Below are positions 1-11,805 of a stretch of 64,000 nt of DNA, in pieces. Each line of letters begins with the position of its first letter. The first letter of the stretch is position 1. Position numbers and translations under genes: made by a program. The notes below the pieces were generated by a model. It saw only the letters and a list, made by a program, of their open reading frames with translations. It was not told the origin of the DNA and ran no database searches. The stretch is from Erythroxylum novogranatense (Eukaryota > Streptophyta > Magnoliopsida > Malpighiales > Erythroxylaceae), in contig CM057230.1 in NCBI GenBank assembly GCA_029891385.1, forward strand, positions 31,451,402 through 31,515,401, in the 5' to 3' direction.

Positions 1-1990
1 TTTGGTAGTGTTTTCCTGATAATAAATTGGAGTAAGAGTTGCACAATGGTGTGAACATCATAACTTTTTTATCCTAATATTTTTCTTTTACTAAAATCAA
101 CACATCATGCAATATTTGATGCACAACCTTATGGTAATTTCACATCCTTCAAAACTGAACATAAGTTTTCTTTCTTCTCTGGGTCATATAAAGCAAATTT
201 GAGTTAGTAACACAAGAGAGTCATTTACTTTGAAAAGCTGCAAATATTTTCTAATCTACATTTCTTTCAATTCAAACCATGCATTAAGATGATCTTCTGA
301 CTTGCTCTAAATATCTAAAAAAGTTCCAAGAACATTATCACATACGTTTTTCTTGATGTGCAACATATAAGATTATATTGGCACCCATTACACTTCTAGT
401 AAGGTAATTCAAAAAATATAGACCTCTTCATCCAAGGATTTTCACTTGGTTTTTTTTTTATTTACCTTCCTAAACACATTATGATACCTATTAATAAGCT
501 CTAACACATCATAGTTTGAAAAAGGAATTGCTGATTCTCCTAACTATATATCACTATTGAATGAACTCTTATCGCACCTCTAAGGATGATTTTTATCCAA
601 AATCTCCTACAATTGAGATAACAAGTCTTTCTACTTTACCTTAAATATTGAGAACAAGTTTCATAATGACAATTATGACATATTAAATTTCCCTTTGTAC
701 CCTATCCAAATAACATTGCATATCCTAAAAAGTCACTAATTGTACATAACAAGGTTTAATTAAAGCATCATATGTCACTATCCCAAACTCCCATAACTCT
801 ATTCATCCCTTTAATCAATGGCTATAAAAAACATCAATGTTCCTTCCAAGAGAAGTAGGGCTGGGTATAATTAAAAACAATATCAAATTTTCTAATTGCA
901 AACATCTTTATGATGCTAAGTTATAGTTTACTAAGATTATAGATCATAGACAATGTAAAATACTTATTGTACCAAAAGGATTAAATCCATCACTAGTAAC
1001 AACTATGACATTATGAGGATCTAATGCAAAATCAAGTTATAATAAGTCAAAGACATTATGAGCTTGGCCATTGGTATGATGCCTTGAAATACCATCTTTA
1101 GGATGCCCCTTATTATGCTATTTCATGAATTCAACTAATTATAAACACATGTAAATACATTGCAACCTAGATTTTAATGGAAAATATCTAAATACCCTCA
1201 TTAGAATTTTCCTTACATTTGAGGTTGTACAATGATCTTTGCTATCTTCATTATTACAACTTTGTTTCCACCTAGAAATACCTTAAACTCTATAGCTAGT
1301 TGTTTTCTCATCATTTTCCAATACAGAATACAATTATTAGGACATCCATGTATCTTTTATGGTGAAGTCCTAAATCCTTCATTAGTTTCTTTGTTGCATT
1401 AAAAGGTTTAGAATTCCTTACAGTAGGAAAAGCCTATTTAAGATCTTCACGAGATCATTATAAGTTGCATTACTAATTTTATTGATACCCTTAAAAAGAT
1501 ATAATCAAATGGTGAAGAAAATTTAGAAAAACTTTGACAACTAGAATACAATTCTTATTTTCCTTCCTTTTACAACTTAAAAATTTCTTAGGACCAATAT
1601 TTAGATCATTACTAACTCCTACATAACTGTTAAGACCTTCATCTATGTCTCTAAAGGTGTAATATATTAATTTATCTATATTATCATATATAGACCTTCC
1701 ATGAAATTCATTATCATCAGCTATATCCATATTTACATTAATTGATCTTTCCTCATTAAATTCCTAACCATCATATCTTAGAGTAAATCCATTAACAATT
1801 AAATAATATGTAGAATATTTCTTCTATAGTAATAATAATTGCAAGACTTCTTACATGGACAAGAAATTTTATTCCCATTATCCATCTTAAAAAATCTTTT
1901 CAAGAAAATGATTAAATACACTAATATATTCATCACTATATTTGGGAAAGCCATCCAATGCTTATCTCCCTTTTCCACGAGCAATTTATT
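1..1990 (-). pseudogene. CACTA (En/Spm) TNP2-type transposase remnant, runs off left edge
   Basis: Broken frames on the minus strand, read from high to low coordinates, follow the usual order of plant TNP2-family CACTA transposases. Near 1835-1950 there is an N-terminal transposase-associated domain with a tryptophan-methionine start-like segment and the cysteine motif SCPCKKSC. At 1491-1730 comes the linker ending in a KFLSCKRKENKNCIL-like stretch. Near 1310-1345 is NNCILYWK. At about 975-1035 is the core segment VVTSDGFNPFG. At about 310-362 is HIKKNVCDNVLGTF. These phrases are diagnostic of the family, whose enzyme binds element ends and cuts and pastes DNA in the nucleus. Many frameshifts and stop codons separate the pieces, so it cannot be functional. 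The C-terminal part lies outside the window and no terminal repeat was found on the right. Family call is from recognised motifs; exact limits are approximate. Confidence 0.82.
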
Positions 1991-2440
1991 GTTTATCAAA
2001 GTAGCATATATGATATGGAATATGTTAAATAATATATAAGTAAAATTTGATAATCTCATGATGCCTTATGATACCTAATACATGGTTAACAAAATTTCAT
2101 TGTGATATAAGAAGCTAACTTAAATTACTAGTAGATTGTTTAAGAGAAATATACCTGAAATATCCCAATAGCAGTAAGCTTGCCAATTTTGGTTTTTACT
2201 TCAATTAGATGTAAATCCAAATGCTTTAATAGTAATTCTACAATTTGCAAAAAAAAAGGGCAATGAACTTATATGTTATTGCTCTCATGAAAATAAGCAC
2301 TCATAGAATTAAAATTTAAAATGTAATAACATATAGCAAGAGCAATTCAATAATTCACATAATATATAGGAAAAGAAATAATTTATGATTAACCTAGATG
2401 ATGCATGGGAAGTTAGGCAAAGATCCCTATTATTGGGCTT
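1991..2440. other. Intergenic DNA between CACTA remnant and LINE
   Basis: AT-rich sequence with no frame or motif I recognise. It could hold the decayed 5' region or terminus of the CACTA remnant on its left, but no CACTA-type end was seen. Confidence 0.4.
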
Positions 2441-2720
2441 AAAAATTTGTTTGTAAGGGATCCCTTTTCCCCTACCTATTCCTAATCTGTATGGAAGTTC
2501 TCACTCAACTGCTCAAGCACAATACTTTAACTGATCCTAAATTCAGATATCACTCTAAATGAAAGGAAATTTCTCTAACTAGTTTATATTTTGCAGATGA
2601 TCTTATTCTCCTAAGCAAGGCAAATGTTCAATCAGTCTCTCTTCTGATGAAAACTCTCAATCAATTTAACGAGATGTCGGGCTTATGTGTCAATCTTCAT
2701 AAGAGTTATAAATTGGAAAC

Positions 2721-2776
2721 TAAAGCTACGGGTATGGAAACTAAAACGCTCAAGCTACGGGTATGGAAACTAAAGC
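2721..2776 (+). repeat. 29-bp tandem duplication inside the LINE frame
   Basis: The string AGCTACGGGTATGGAAACTA occurs twice, starting at 2724 and 2753. It lies just after the reverse transcriptase active-site region and shifts the frame, adding to the decay of the LINE. Confidence 0.75.
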
Positions 2777-3602
2777 TTCTCCTCTACACGGGGATTCCTA
2801 TCTCATCAAGGAGGCTTAGATTCTGTGAATGTGTTCCTTTGATAGAAAAGATCCATAAAAATTGAGGTCATGAACTAATAGAGCACTTTCCTATGGAGGG
2901 AATCAGTTATTTTGTCTATGAATACTTATTAGTGTTCATACCTTTTCCTTTCAAACGGGCTTATTAAAACAATAGAAAAATTGATGAAATGGTTTCTATG
3001 GGGGAAAAGGAAGGGAGAGAAAGGAATAGCCAAAGTTGGAAGACAATCTTTAGTTTCGTAAGTTGGAAGACAATCTGTCAACCGAAAGATGACGGTAGGT
3101 TAAGACAAGAGTCAATCTCTACTAAAAACTGATTTCTTATCTCAAAGAGGAATTAAAGAATCCATAGTGATAAACAATCAATGTGGAACAAATGGATTCA
3201 TTCTTATATACTAAAAGGAAGAAGTTTTTGGGCTCTAAAAACTAAGGTCAGTTATACCTAGTTTTTTAACCAACTTCTTAGAATGAGGGAGGAGATCTAC
3301 CAACACATTACCTGCCAGATAGGGGCGGGAGACAGATTTTCCTTATGGTATGATAACTGGTCAAGAAATGGTCCTTTAATACAAAACCACATGGCAAATT
3401 CCCTTTTAAATCGATTCCCTAAGGATACTAAGCTCAAGAAATAATAAGGAATGGAAACTGGACTCTATCCTCAGATGAGACTACACTTCTACACATTCCT
3501 CAATTCAGAAGTCATGAGGAGAGAGATAATTATTTTTGGAAGGGTATCCATATTTCTATGATTACTGCTAAGGAAGTCAGAAAGATAAGGGAAAGGCTAG
3601 AA

Positions 3603-3607
3603 AATAT
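3603..3607. repeat. Target-site duplication AATAT, left copy
   Basis: Matches 6649-6653 exactly; marks the insertion site of the solo LTR in the LINE. Confidence 0.88.
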
Positions 3608-6600
3608 TGTAACATCCCGTTATCGGAGTGACAGGTATATTGGCAATTTGGATCGGGTTTAGGATTTGGTACAGGCAAGTGTTGCATCGTACATGTGTTA
3701 TTGTTTCTATAGTACAGATATATATATATATGTACGTACATGTATGACAATTCCCGACTTGATTGTGAAATCGGAAATTGGTTATAATTGGTCAGTTGAG
3801 AATCGACTTAATTGTACAATTGGAAAATTGATCAAAATCGTACAGATGAAAATTTGGTTGTGAAAATTGGAAATTTAGTAATAAGTGTATAATTAGGTTT
3901 TGATTATGGAATTGGAGTAAAATGGAATTTAGAGAAATGGAAATTTGGAAATTTGAGCATAGGAATTGGCATTACTCAATTTTAGTGAATTTATGGAAAT
4001 TTCTCCGGAAATTTTAGAGTAAGAGATCCGGACCGAAAAATTGGCTTAGTGACTGATTTATTTGATTCCAAGTCCGAGAAGAATGATAATTGATATGGAA
4101 CAATTGGAATTATGATTTTGGGAGTATTGTTAATGGTTATTGCGAAATTGGGAGAAAAATGGAATAGAAATCGGATTTGTTAGACCCTAAGAATTGGACA
4201 TGAGTCAAATGATTATATATATATATGTATAAGCTTAAGAGAGAAGCTTAATTGTTCATTAAGCTCATCGACGTTCGTGGGTGAGAAAACTGGGGATTTG
4301 GAGTTGCTTGAAGGATTCTTAACGGATTGAAGCTTGAATCAAGTAAGTTTCTATATGTTTATGAGTTAAAATCGTTTCATTCGATCATTGATTTGAGTGA
4401 GAAATTGTTTAGAGAATTTGAAAGCATCGGCGATAGGGTTTGTGAGAGTTTGATTTAGGTGTTTGATGAAAAAGGGTTTAAATGATGATCTGAGGTTAGA
4501 AATAAGTTGGGCTTAACGTTTAAAACCGATTGAGAATGTTTAGATATGATTTGGAAGAATTTATATCAGTAGATCGGATGAATTTCTGGGTTTTCGGATG
4601 AGTTTCTGAGTTTGCACGTCGCGACGTGTGAAGAACACGCTTGTGGCGATCCCTTTAGCGTGCGTCGCGACGAATAATAATTATTTAATTGGTATGCCGC
4701 GACGAATGGGTTGGAGGCCGACGTCATGACGAAGTGATGTCTTGTGCCATGACGAACGAGCTTGGTCCGCACGTCGCGACGAGCAACAGCGTACGTCGCG
4801 ATGAGCAGCAGATTTCACGCCGCGACGAAGGATCGGATGCCGCGGCGAAGGAGACTGATTGCCGAAAAGTTGATTATTGAGGTTTTTGAATTGGAGAGTT
4901 TTGGGATTTAATTTGGATTAGCTATGAACTAAATGGCATTTGAGACTAGAAATTGCAATTTAGGAGAAATGAAATTAAGTGATTATAAGATGATTGTTAC
5001 AAGTAATGAGTTTAAGGTTGATTTTAAAGGAATTAGTCCCCAAATGATTAATTGAAATTTTGGAGACTAAGAATATTAAATTGATAAGAATGGAAATTCG
5101 GAACGTAATTAGATGATTATCAGAGTTGAGTGGAAATGAATAGTGAATGTGATTTTAATGGAAATGTGACCTTAGAGTATTGATATTAGTGAATTGAATT
5201 ATGGTATTTGGAATGATAATGAATTAGAGTGAGAGTGATCTAAATGAGAAATTCGGGAATTAGATCGGGAATGTCATAACATGTATAGTATTTATCACAT
5301 TTGTTAAATATGTATTATTATTGATTGAAATTGGTATATTTGGTAATGTGTGATTTATTTGATTTGACATAGAGGTTAGATGGATCGACATTCCACAGAC
5401 GGTATTGAGACTTCAGTTGTAGCTCGGAAGTGCGGTGAAGTAACCTAGTTGGTTTCTCAACCTATATGTGTTTAATTTATTGCATGATGCCATGTGGAGT
5501 TAAGGATGGATATATGTGATTGCTTTTGATTGATTTCGGACCATGGGTGTTGAAATATTGAAAATGTGAGATTGAAGTGTTAATGTGAGTAAGTGTATTT
5601 GAATGCCTCGGTGTAAATGCATATGATCGCAATAACTTAGGACGAAAGGTCCAAGAAATGAGATATGACCGTATAATGTGGATGACTGAAAATGGAAAGT
5701 GAACATATGCATTCATGCATAGTTAAATGATCAGATTAATGATAGTTGTTGACGAGACGCCACTGAATATTTGAGGATGCCGGTAAAACCCAAGAACACA
5801 CGCCATGAAAAACTGCAAACACCTACGGGTGGGGTGGGGTCCTATTATGTGAAAGGATTAGTGCATACCAGTGGGCTCTCCTATCCCTAATGTGAGTGGG
5901 CGTAGTGCATACCCGAGGCCCTCCTACTTGCCAAAATGTGATTATTGATTTCAGATTGCACTCGGTCACAACAATGAAATGAAACTGAAAGTGTCACATG
6001 ACATCTGCATTTGTAAATGACCTAAAGTGAATCGTGTGAAAGTGAATTTGATTGCATGTGAATATATGAAAGTGTGAATATGTGATTCAGTGTGTATAAG
6101 AATTGTGAATGCATGAGTTGGGTGGACCATCGATGATGGTTTCTCACTGAGTTCGCAAACTCACCCAACATTGCAATTATTTTTTTCAGGAATTGAAGAG
6201 TACCCCGTTAGACTAACGGGAGTATGATCGTTGCTAGCAAGGCAGAGTAAAGGGTCGGGATCAGTGTTGTTCACATCTGCATTAGTGTAGTGATTTATTA
6301 AGTGGGCCCCAATTGATAATGTGTAATTGTATTGAAATACTGAAAATGTTCAGAAATGGCATTGGGCCCAGTTGGGTCATGCATTTCTATTTATGAAATG
6401 ATTGAGCACTAGTGAGTGCTAGTTAATGACTGAAATTGTTTTATATTTGAAAAATGTTTTCGTATTGAATCGGGCCCAATTTGGTTATCGTTTTCCGCAC
6501 TCAACTGTTTTCGAAAAGAAGAAAAGAAAAATGTTATATCGACTTTTAAAGTGTATTTGTTTTGCTCTAGCATATCACCCTCGCGAGTCACGGGCTCGGA

Positions 6601-6648
6601 TATCACTGTAGATGTCGGGTTCGGGTCACGCGAGAGTGGGGTGCTACA
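3608..6648 (+). mobile_element. Solo LTR (3,041 bp, gypsy-like) inserted in the LINE
   Basis: The block starts TGTAACATCCCG and ends GGGGTGCTACA, so it has the TG...CA ends of an LTR. It is flanked by the perfect 5-bp target duplication AATAT (3603-3607 and 6649-6653). Removing it with one duplication copy restores the LINE reading frame (VRKIRERLEN into IVGWDALIWN). No primer-binding site, polypurine tract or internal coding region is present, so it is a solo LTR, the product of recombination between two LTRs of a full element. A TATATATATATATG stretch at 4212-4228 followed by a transcribed-looking segment may be the LTR promoter, which suggests plus orientation. The start motif and the CACTGAGTTCGCAAACTCACC segment near 6147 resemble long gypsy LTRs; this lineage call is inference. 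Confidence 0.9.
4614..4850. repeat. Array of TCGCGA-centred palindromes inside the solo LTR
   Basis: Within 240 bp the motif CGTCGCGACGA or a close variant (CCGCGACGA, CGTCGCGATGA, CCGCGGCGA) appears about seven times at irregular 20-80 bp spacing. Two further sites read TCATGACGA and CCATGACGA, which is what TCGCGA becomes after CpG-type transitions. The region is GC- and CpG-rich in an otherwise AT-rich LTR. Function unknown; it may be a regulatory or structural LTR array. Confidence 0.7.
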
Positions 6649-6653
6649 AATAT
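6649..6653. repeat. Target-site duplication AATAT, right copy
   Basis: Partner of 3603-3607. Confidence 0.88.
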
Positions 6654-7429
6654 AGTAGGGTGGGATGCTTTGATATGGAATAAGGCCTTTAGACCTAATG
6701 TAAGTTTTCTGTTATGGCTGGCAATATGGGACAGACTGAGTACTATAGATAGGTTGAAATTCCTAACCTCCTCTAAACTATGTATACTATGTAATCTAGA
6801 GGATGAAACTAGAGACCACCTCTTCTTTGAATGTGTCTTCTCCAAAGGAATGTGGGCAAAAATTTCTACTCTATGTGCCCCTAATTTTAACTATGGTAGA
6901 CTCACAGGTATCATACAAGAGCTTCCTAAATTGAACATTTCAAAATATGAAAGGGCTATTATACTACTCTCGGTGGCTATATGTTTCCAAGTTATCTAAA
7001 AAGAGAGGAATAGCAGAAGGTTCAAAGACCAATCTACTTCAATGATCTCTCTTCTAGAACTCACTACTGCCAACATAAGGGAGCAACTGATCATCAATCA
7101 GTTAAATCTTTACTGTAGTAGGAGATTGGCTTATGTATGGAGAATATAGCAATAGCAATTTCAGTTATTTCCAAAGAAGTAGCTGCTCAATCCACTATGC
7201 AGAAACTAAACACAATCACAGTTCACAAATGAACCCAATATTATACAAGCAAATGATTCTTTGCAGTTCTAAGGAAATTGAGAAATTGTTCAGTCTGAAA
7301 ATATTTCCCTTTTTTTGGGTTGAACACAGTATGAAGAACATAACTATTTATTCACCATCAATGGATTATTGTTTGTACAATGTTTAAACAGTGGAGTTTT
7401 TTTCTCAAGGAAAAGAAAGGAAAATCATG

Positions 7430-7720
7430 AAAACATAATCGCATACCTGTTTAGGGATGTGACATCCTCCTTGTTCTCTCATTTCTGGATAAATGCTGAA
7501 GTCCCTATAAACCTTTAAGAAAAACAATTCCAGACAAGCGATTTTAGATTAGTCATACCAATTTCGACAAAAGAGATCGTTTAAAGGTGTAAAGTAAGTT
7601 TATGAAATAGGAATCAATGCTAACCTGAGTCATGATCTCTCTCATTGGATTGTCATCGAAGAGCTAAGTCCTCAAAGTGTTCTCTCCCACCTCCGGAAAA
7701 GAAGCAAACTCTTATAGATA
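7430..7720 (-). pseudogene. Exon-like fragments of an unidentified gene
   Basis: On the minus strand two short open segments have convincing splice borders. The first, ending near 7628, follows an AG and encodes LFDDNPMREIMTQ before a GTTAGC donor. The second, about 7447-7520, follows an AG and encodes VYRDFSIYPEMREQ and so on to HIPKQ before a GTATGCG donor. The two join in phase. No further exon was found towards lower coordinates, where the LINE end begins, and no clear start upstream. I do not recognise the protein. It may be a truncated host gene whose 3' part was lost when the LINE arrived, or a chance pair of open segments. Confidence 0.3.
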
Positions 7721-8880
7721 CATAAAAAGCCCTAATCTCTAAAAGATGATTGAGATGGAGTTGATTACCTAAAAAGAGTAGCTGGTTGAGCATAGAATAG
7801 AGAAGAGGTTGTTGCTTAGAGCCACTGCAAACATCGGCTCCAAAGCATCAAAGCATCGATCGCTCGGCTTAATCGAGTAAAAGCTTAAAGACTCAAGAAA
7901 GACATGGTTCGTTTTACCCTAATTGACAAACGTTAGGTATTTTGGTTGAACGTCGTCGTTTTCTGCAAACTTCTTGTCTTCTGTGTTTTAGGTGGTTCTT
8001 CCGCATGTGAGAGAAATACTTCCCAAATGTAAATTTCTGTGATTTTAATGAAAATTTTAATTTCTCAAGAAAACATATAATAACATATTCACTTTTCAAC
8101 TTATATTGTCTTGTAATATTCCCAGGTAACACATCTGTCGTTATTATTATTATACATTAGCTATAACAAACTAATTCAATTTTGTTTAGGAAATGCTAGT
8201 AGTTACAAATTAAGTACTTGTGATTATACTATTAATATTCCGTTTAGCTAAAAGCATTTTAACTATATTTATAAAATGGAAGGCTTTTAGAATATATAAC
8301 GTAATAATAATAATAGAGTAATAATAATAATAGAGCTCAAAGAAGTAATTGGTAGGTACGAAATAAAATTAAAACATTCAAATTAAATCTTTGGACGTTG
8401 ATTTAGACAAAACCATTGACGTTAAAAGGCTATCTTTTGATAAATTAGAAGTTCTTCCATGTCTAAATAGACAAAGAAAGAAGAAACACTTTTTTACAAT
8501 GTTCTCTTTGGATGAACAATTATGACAGAAAGTATGTGAAGTGAACATCATATAGATCATAGATGTACTAAAAGTAGAACTAAAATTGGAAGTGCTTTAT
8601 AATAAGTGAAACTATATATACAAAATAATACAAAAATACTAGCAAAACTTCTAATAACTGTATTAATTAGCAATCCCTTCAATCTCCAAATCCTAATGTA
8701 CAGAGGAGAGTGACTATGACCAATGATTTTCCCTCTAATCATTTGTTCCACACAAATTATCTTATGCAGTTCATGAACGAGAGCTTGTGGCATTTCTCGA
8801 AAAGAATGTATCAGTTTATGAAAAGAGAATGATGCGGATGGATGTATATTTACTTTAACTGAAGTAAGCCCATTTCAATC
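7721..8880. other. Intergenic DNA, possible 5' flank of the fragment to the left
   Basis: About 7720-8010 is less AT-rich and contains GTCGTCGTTTT-type sequence often seen in plant 5' flanks. Beyond that the DNA is AT-rich with a small TAATAA duplication near 8300-8340. Minus-strand frames at 7914-8132 and 8557-8793 have no family features I recognise. Confidence 0.3.
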
Positions 8881-9380
8881 TAAACATGCTAGGATATTTA
8901 ACAATAACATGTGGATTAGGAAACCTGAACAGTCCTGCCAGAGTATCTGGCATGCCTCTGGGCTAATTCATAAGCTCCTAAGCCATGATTGTAGGATCAT
9001 CTTTACTGTGAATACTAGGAAGGATGTTGTACCTGCTAAGAACAGTACTCTGTAAAAAAAAATTGTATGAACGCTACATGAATGCTCAAAAGACTTTTTA
9101 TAGTTATTAGCTGAAAACTAAGGGAAAAGACTGGTGGAAAAAGTAAATGGAAAATAGCCTCTTGACAAATTGACCAAAGAGCAAATCTTATTACCTTGAT
9201 ATGATTCTAGCGATAACCTTTAACAACAGGGTATCTAAAGAAATTGCACTTTTACGATTGATTGCGTCTCCTATCAATGGCCTATGCAAGGGAGTGTTTA
9301 GTAGGGGGCCTAGGGGCTGAACTTCACCTGTTGATAGCCTACATCTCCAAATAATTCTATCTGGAAAACAAAAGGAAAGT
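8880..9380 (-). pseudogene. Degenerate two-exon gene fragment, hydrophobic product, unidentified
   Basis: On the minus strand an open segment at about 9207-9295 encodes PLIGDAINRKSAISLDTLL and continues to ARIISR at a good donor (AG|GTAATAAG near 9200). About 150 bp further on, a T-rich tract ends in ACAG near 9049. Joining there in phase gives a hydrophobic stretch containing VLFLAGTTSFLVFTVKMI, a likely membrane segment, then SWLRSL and a stop codon, with related open sequence beyond it. The splice sites, frame continuity and residue composition look like former coding sequence. The stop codon and missing ends indicate a remnant. I cannot assign a family. Confidence 0.28.
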
Positions 9381-9577
9381 TAAAAGGGTAAAATGTTTTT
9401 GACGTTTGTGTATGGTCCTGTAATAAGTTTAATTTTGGGTCGCTTCTTTTTATCCCTAAAATATTATATAGGTTATAATATTTGCATAAAATTGTTTTTA
9501 TTTTACACAATCTAAAATAACTATACTTTAATTGTTGCTAGCAAAGCTTCTTTGACTGAGCTTTAGGTTAGGCTTAA

Positions 9578-9660
9578 ATTTTGTTTAATATTTTAAGTTT
9601 TGGGTCAAATTCAAATTATCCGCCTTGATTTGACCCAAAGCTTAAAATTTAAACAAAAAT
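9578..9660. repeat. 33-bp imperfect inverted repeat (hairpin)
   Basis: Left arm 9578-9610 and right arm 9628-9660 are reverse complements with about three mismatches. Both contain GGGTCAAAT / ATTTGACCC and a poly-A/T-rich outer part. The loop is about 17 bp. It could be a decayed MITE or a folded-back fragment; no target duplication was identified. Confidence 0.6.
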
Positions 9661-11331
9661 AATGTCATTTTTTATTTTCAAAAAATAAAAATATATTTAA
9701 TCGAATACAAAATTTCGGGCTAAATTTAAGTTTGGATGAGTCCGAGCCTGGCTTGATTCATTGTCAACATTTGTCGTTGCTTAAAGTAGCAACAATTTTG
9801 ATTGTTGCATGTATAAAATTTTAAAACAATTACATTTTTATTTTGTTGCCTTTTAAAATATATGACAACAAATTACTATTATTATTTCCTTTTAATATTA
9901 TTAAAGACAATATTTTAAAAACTATTGTATCATATGAGTATTAAGCAACACTTTATATATATATAGTTAATTTAAACTAATTAAGTAGTTAAATTAATAT
10001 TTATACAATTCAAACTTATGAAAACCACTGAAGGAACACGAATTAAAAAATAAAAGAAAATTTATATTTAAATTGGTTCATAAATTTTAAAGTGCAATAT
10101 ACATATATATGTACATAAAGGAACTTTTACTCTTTATAATCATAAAAACAGAAGGACTTTTAACCTTCAATCAAATGAACTAGTTATGATTATTTTGTTT
10201 TAAAATTTACAATTTTGAGTTTTAATTATCAAGATGTAACTACATACTAGTTTCCATTATTTTAAAACTAGATTAATCTCAGAGAGTTCATAAGATAGAT
10301 TTTTTCTAAACCCCAATGATAGAGTAAGTTCCAGCTAGAAATTAGATGGACCTAATCCATCTAATTTTAAAATAATGTATTTGATATGGGAAATTTTATG
10401 TATTTGATATGGGAAATTTTCCATACTCGTTTAGAACTAGTTGGAAGTTTTTATGGCCCAAAAGGCTCATATGTATGTTAAACCCTAGATTCCATCTAAC
10501 CAATGCCACAAGAATCTCGATTAATCTTCCCTAGAGATTAAGAACTCGGTTAAAATTTAGATTTTACTTGTATATATTTTTATAATTTTGAGTTTTGTTT
10601 TCTTAAATAAAAATATAAACATATTTAGTTATTAATGTCTAATAATTATATAATAAATAATAATTAAAATAATTATTTTGTAAATAAGTTTTATTTGAAT
10701 TTCTTATATCATATTTATTCACGAAGTTTCAGTAAAATTATTTTTAAATATTTATTTATAAATTTATATTTGTTTTACTTTAATTTATATTTTTATTATT
10801 AAAACAAAATTTATTTAAATTTGATATATTTTAAAGATACTCTAAATTTAAACTATATTTATTAATAATTTTATATTTTTAAATGTACTATCTAAATTAA
10901 TTATATAATTGAATTAAGATATGAAAGTACGTAAATTATTTATAATCCTTATTAACAATTAAATATATAATATTTAATTAAATTATCCATAACTCTTATT
11001 AATAATCAATACTAAATAATTAAATGATATAGATTTGGTTTACAGTAAATGATACTATAAAAAAACATAACTTACTTTTAATTATTTTCATATATAAAAC
11101 TGAACGAAACCAAAATAAAAACTCAAACGAATATGTTAGTTTTTTTTTAAAAAAAATAATATGATAAATCATGCAAACTTCAACACACTACATAATAATT
11201 ATTTTGATGATATTTATAATTATCATACTGAATATTACATTATTATATTTAATATTGCACAAATTATCTTTATACACCAATAAATAATTTATATTATATA
11301 AGAGTAACAACCATTCTCGGTTCACATCCAC
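9661..11331. other. AT-rich intergenic DNA
   Basis: Very AT-rich, no coding signal. There is a small direct duplication GTATTTGATATGGGAAATTT near 10378-10420. This stretch includes the 3' flank of the inhibitor gene. Confidence 0.4.
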
Positions 11332-11805
11332 TTAGTCAAGTTTAGCAACCAGCAAACCCGTTGCAGCTGTTTGTTCCATACGGCTGTCATCCTTTTCCAA
11401 AGGAGAAGGAAGATCGAACTCAGCAAAAGTGTCTTCGCAAGTCGAATAAGAAGCTATACAGGCCGATAACATTATGGCACATTTTTCCTTGTCATTACCC
11501 TTATAAGCAATCAGGGCCTTGTTCAAGCTATCAAGAGCAAGGTCGTAGTTATCGATGCAAGCGTCGAGTTTCTGGTCTTTGCCCAGCCTGGAAGCTAGAG
11601 ACTTTGCATGGGTTGTCTGCCTAATCAAATTGTTAATAATGGCCTCTGTGGCAACTGCTGGATTGTTAATACCCTTCAAAAGAGACTTGCACAATGGTTT
11701 GTAGTCGGCGCCGGCGCATAGGTCGCTGGCGACCACGACTTGTCCAGCCAGGAGGACTGTGGCTGTTGCAAGAAAGACCAATGAGAAGGACCTCATGTTT
11801 GCCAT
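11332..11805 (-). CDS. Pectin methylesterase / invertase inhibitor-like protein (PMEI domain), secreted
   Basis: An intact 157-residue protein of the plant PMEI/invertase-inhibitor family (PF04043). These are four-helix bundles acting in the wall or vacuole that bind and block pectin methylesterases or acid invertases. Residues 1-26 form a hydrophobic signal peptide ending VVVAS. The mature part has C30 and C39, nine residues apart (helical hairpin disulfide), then LDACIDNYDLALDSL around C83 and SACIASYSTCEDTF with C116 and C123, the usual second disulfide being C83-C123. C109 and C116 are extra cysteines. The C-terminal TAATGLLVAKL is also typical. The length fits a stand-alone inhibitor with no esterase domain, and there are no introns, as is common. 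Which target enzyme it inhibits cannot be told from sequence; the spacing resembles the putative invertase inhibitor subgroup. The start is the first ATG, just ahead of the signal peptide. Confidence 0.93.
   Translation of the reverse strand: MANMRSFSLVFLATATVLLAGQVVVASDLCAGADYKPLCKSLLKGINNPAVATEAIINNLIRQTTHAKSLASRLGKDQKLDACIDNYDLALDSLNKALIAYKGNDKEKCAIMLSACIASYSTCEDTFAEFDLPSPLEKDDSRMEQTAATGLLVAKLD

Larger units (their letters stand above)
2440..7233 (+). mobile_element. 5'-truncated LINE (non-LTR retrotransposon), interrupted by a solo LTR
   Basis: The plus strand encodes the C-terminal half of a plant LINE ORF2. The reverse transcriptase palm motif FADDL lies near 2595 and is followed by the usual SGLCVNLHKS-type segment. 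Thumb/connection pieces continue through about 3600 (for example WNKWIHSYILKG and SLWYDNW). A zf-RVT domain with IWNKAF, CILCNLEDETRDHLFFEC and its Cys-His spacing lies at 6655-6860. The reading frame runs into the solo LTR at 3607 and resumes in the same frame at 6649 once one copy of the 5-bp duplication is removed. Stop codons (for example near 2566) and frameshifts show it is dead. The 5' half (endonuclease, most of the RT) is missing, typical of truncated LINE insertion. No clear poly(A) tail was seen and the right end is approximate. Confidence 0.85.

Noticed and set aside
4566..4880. Open frames of 63-68 codons on both strands
   Set aside because: They fall in the TCGCGA array of the solo LTR; GC-rich repeats make frames open by chance.
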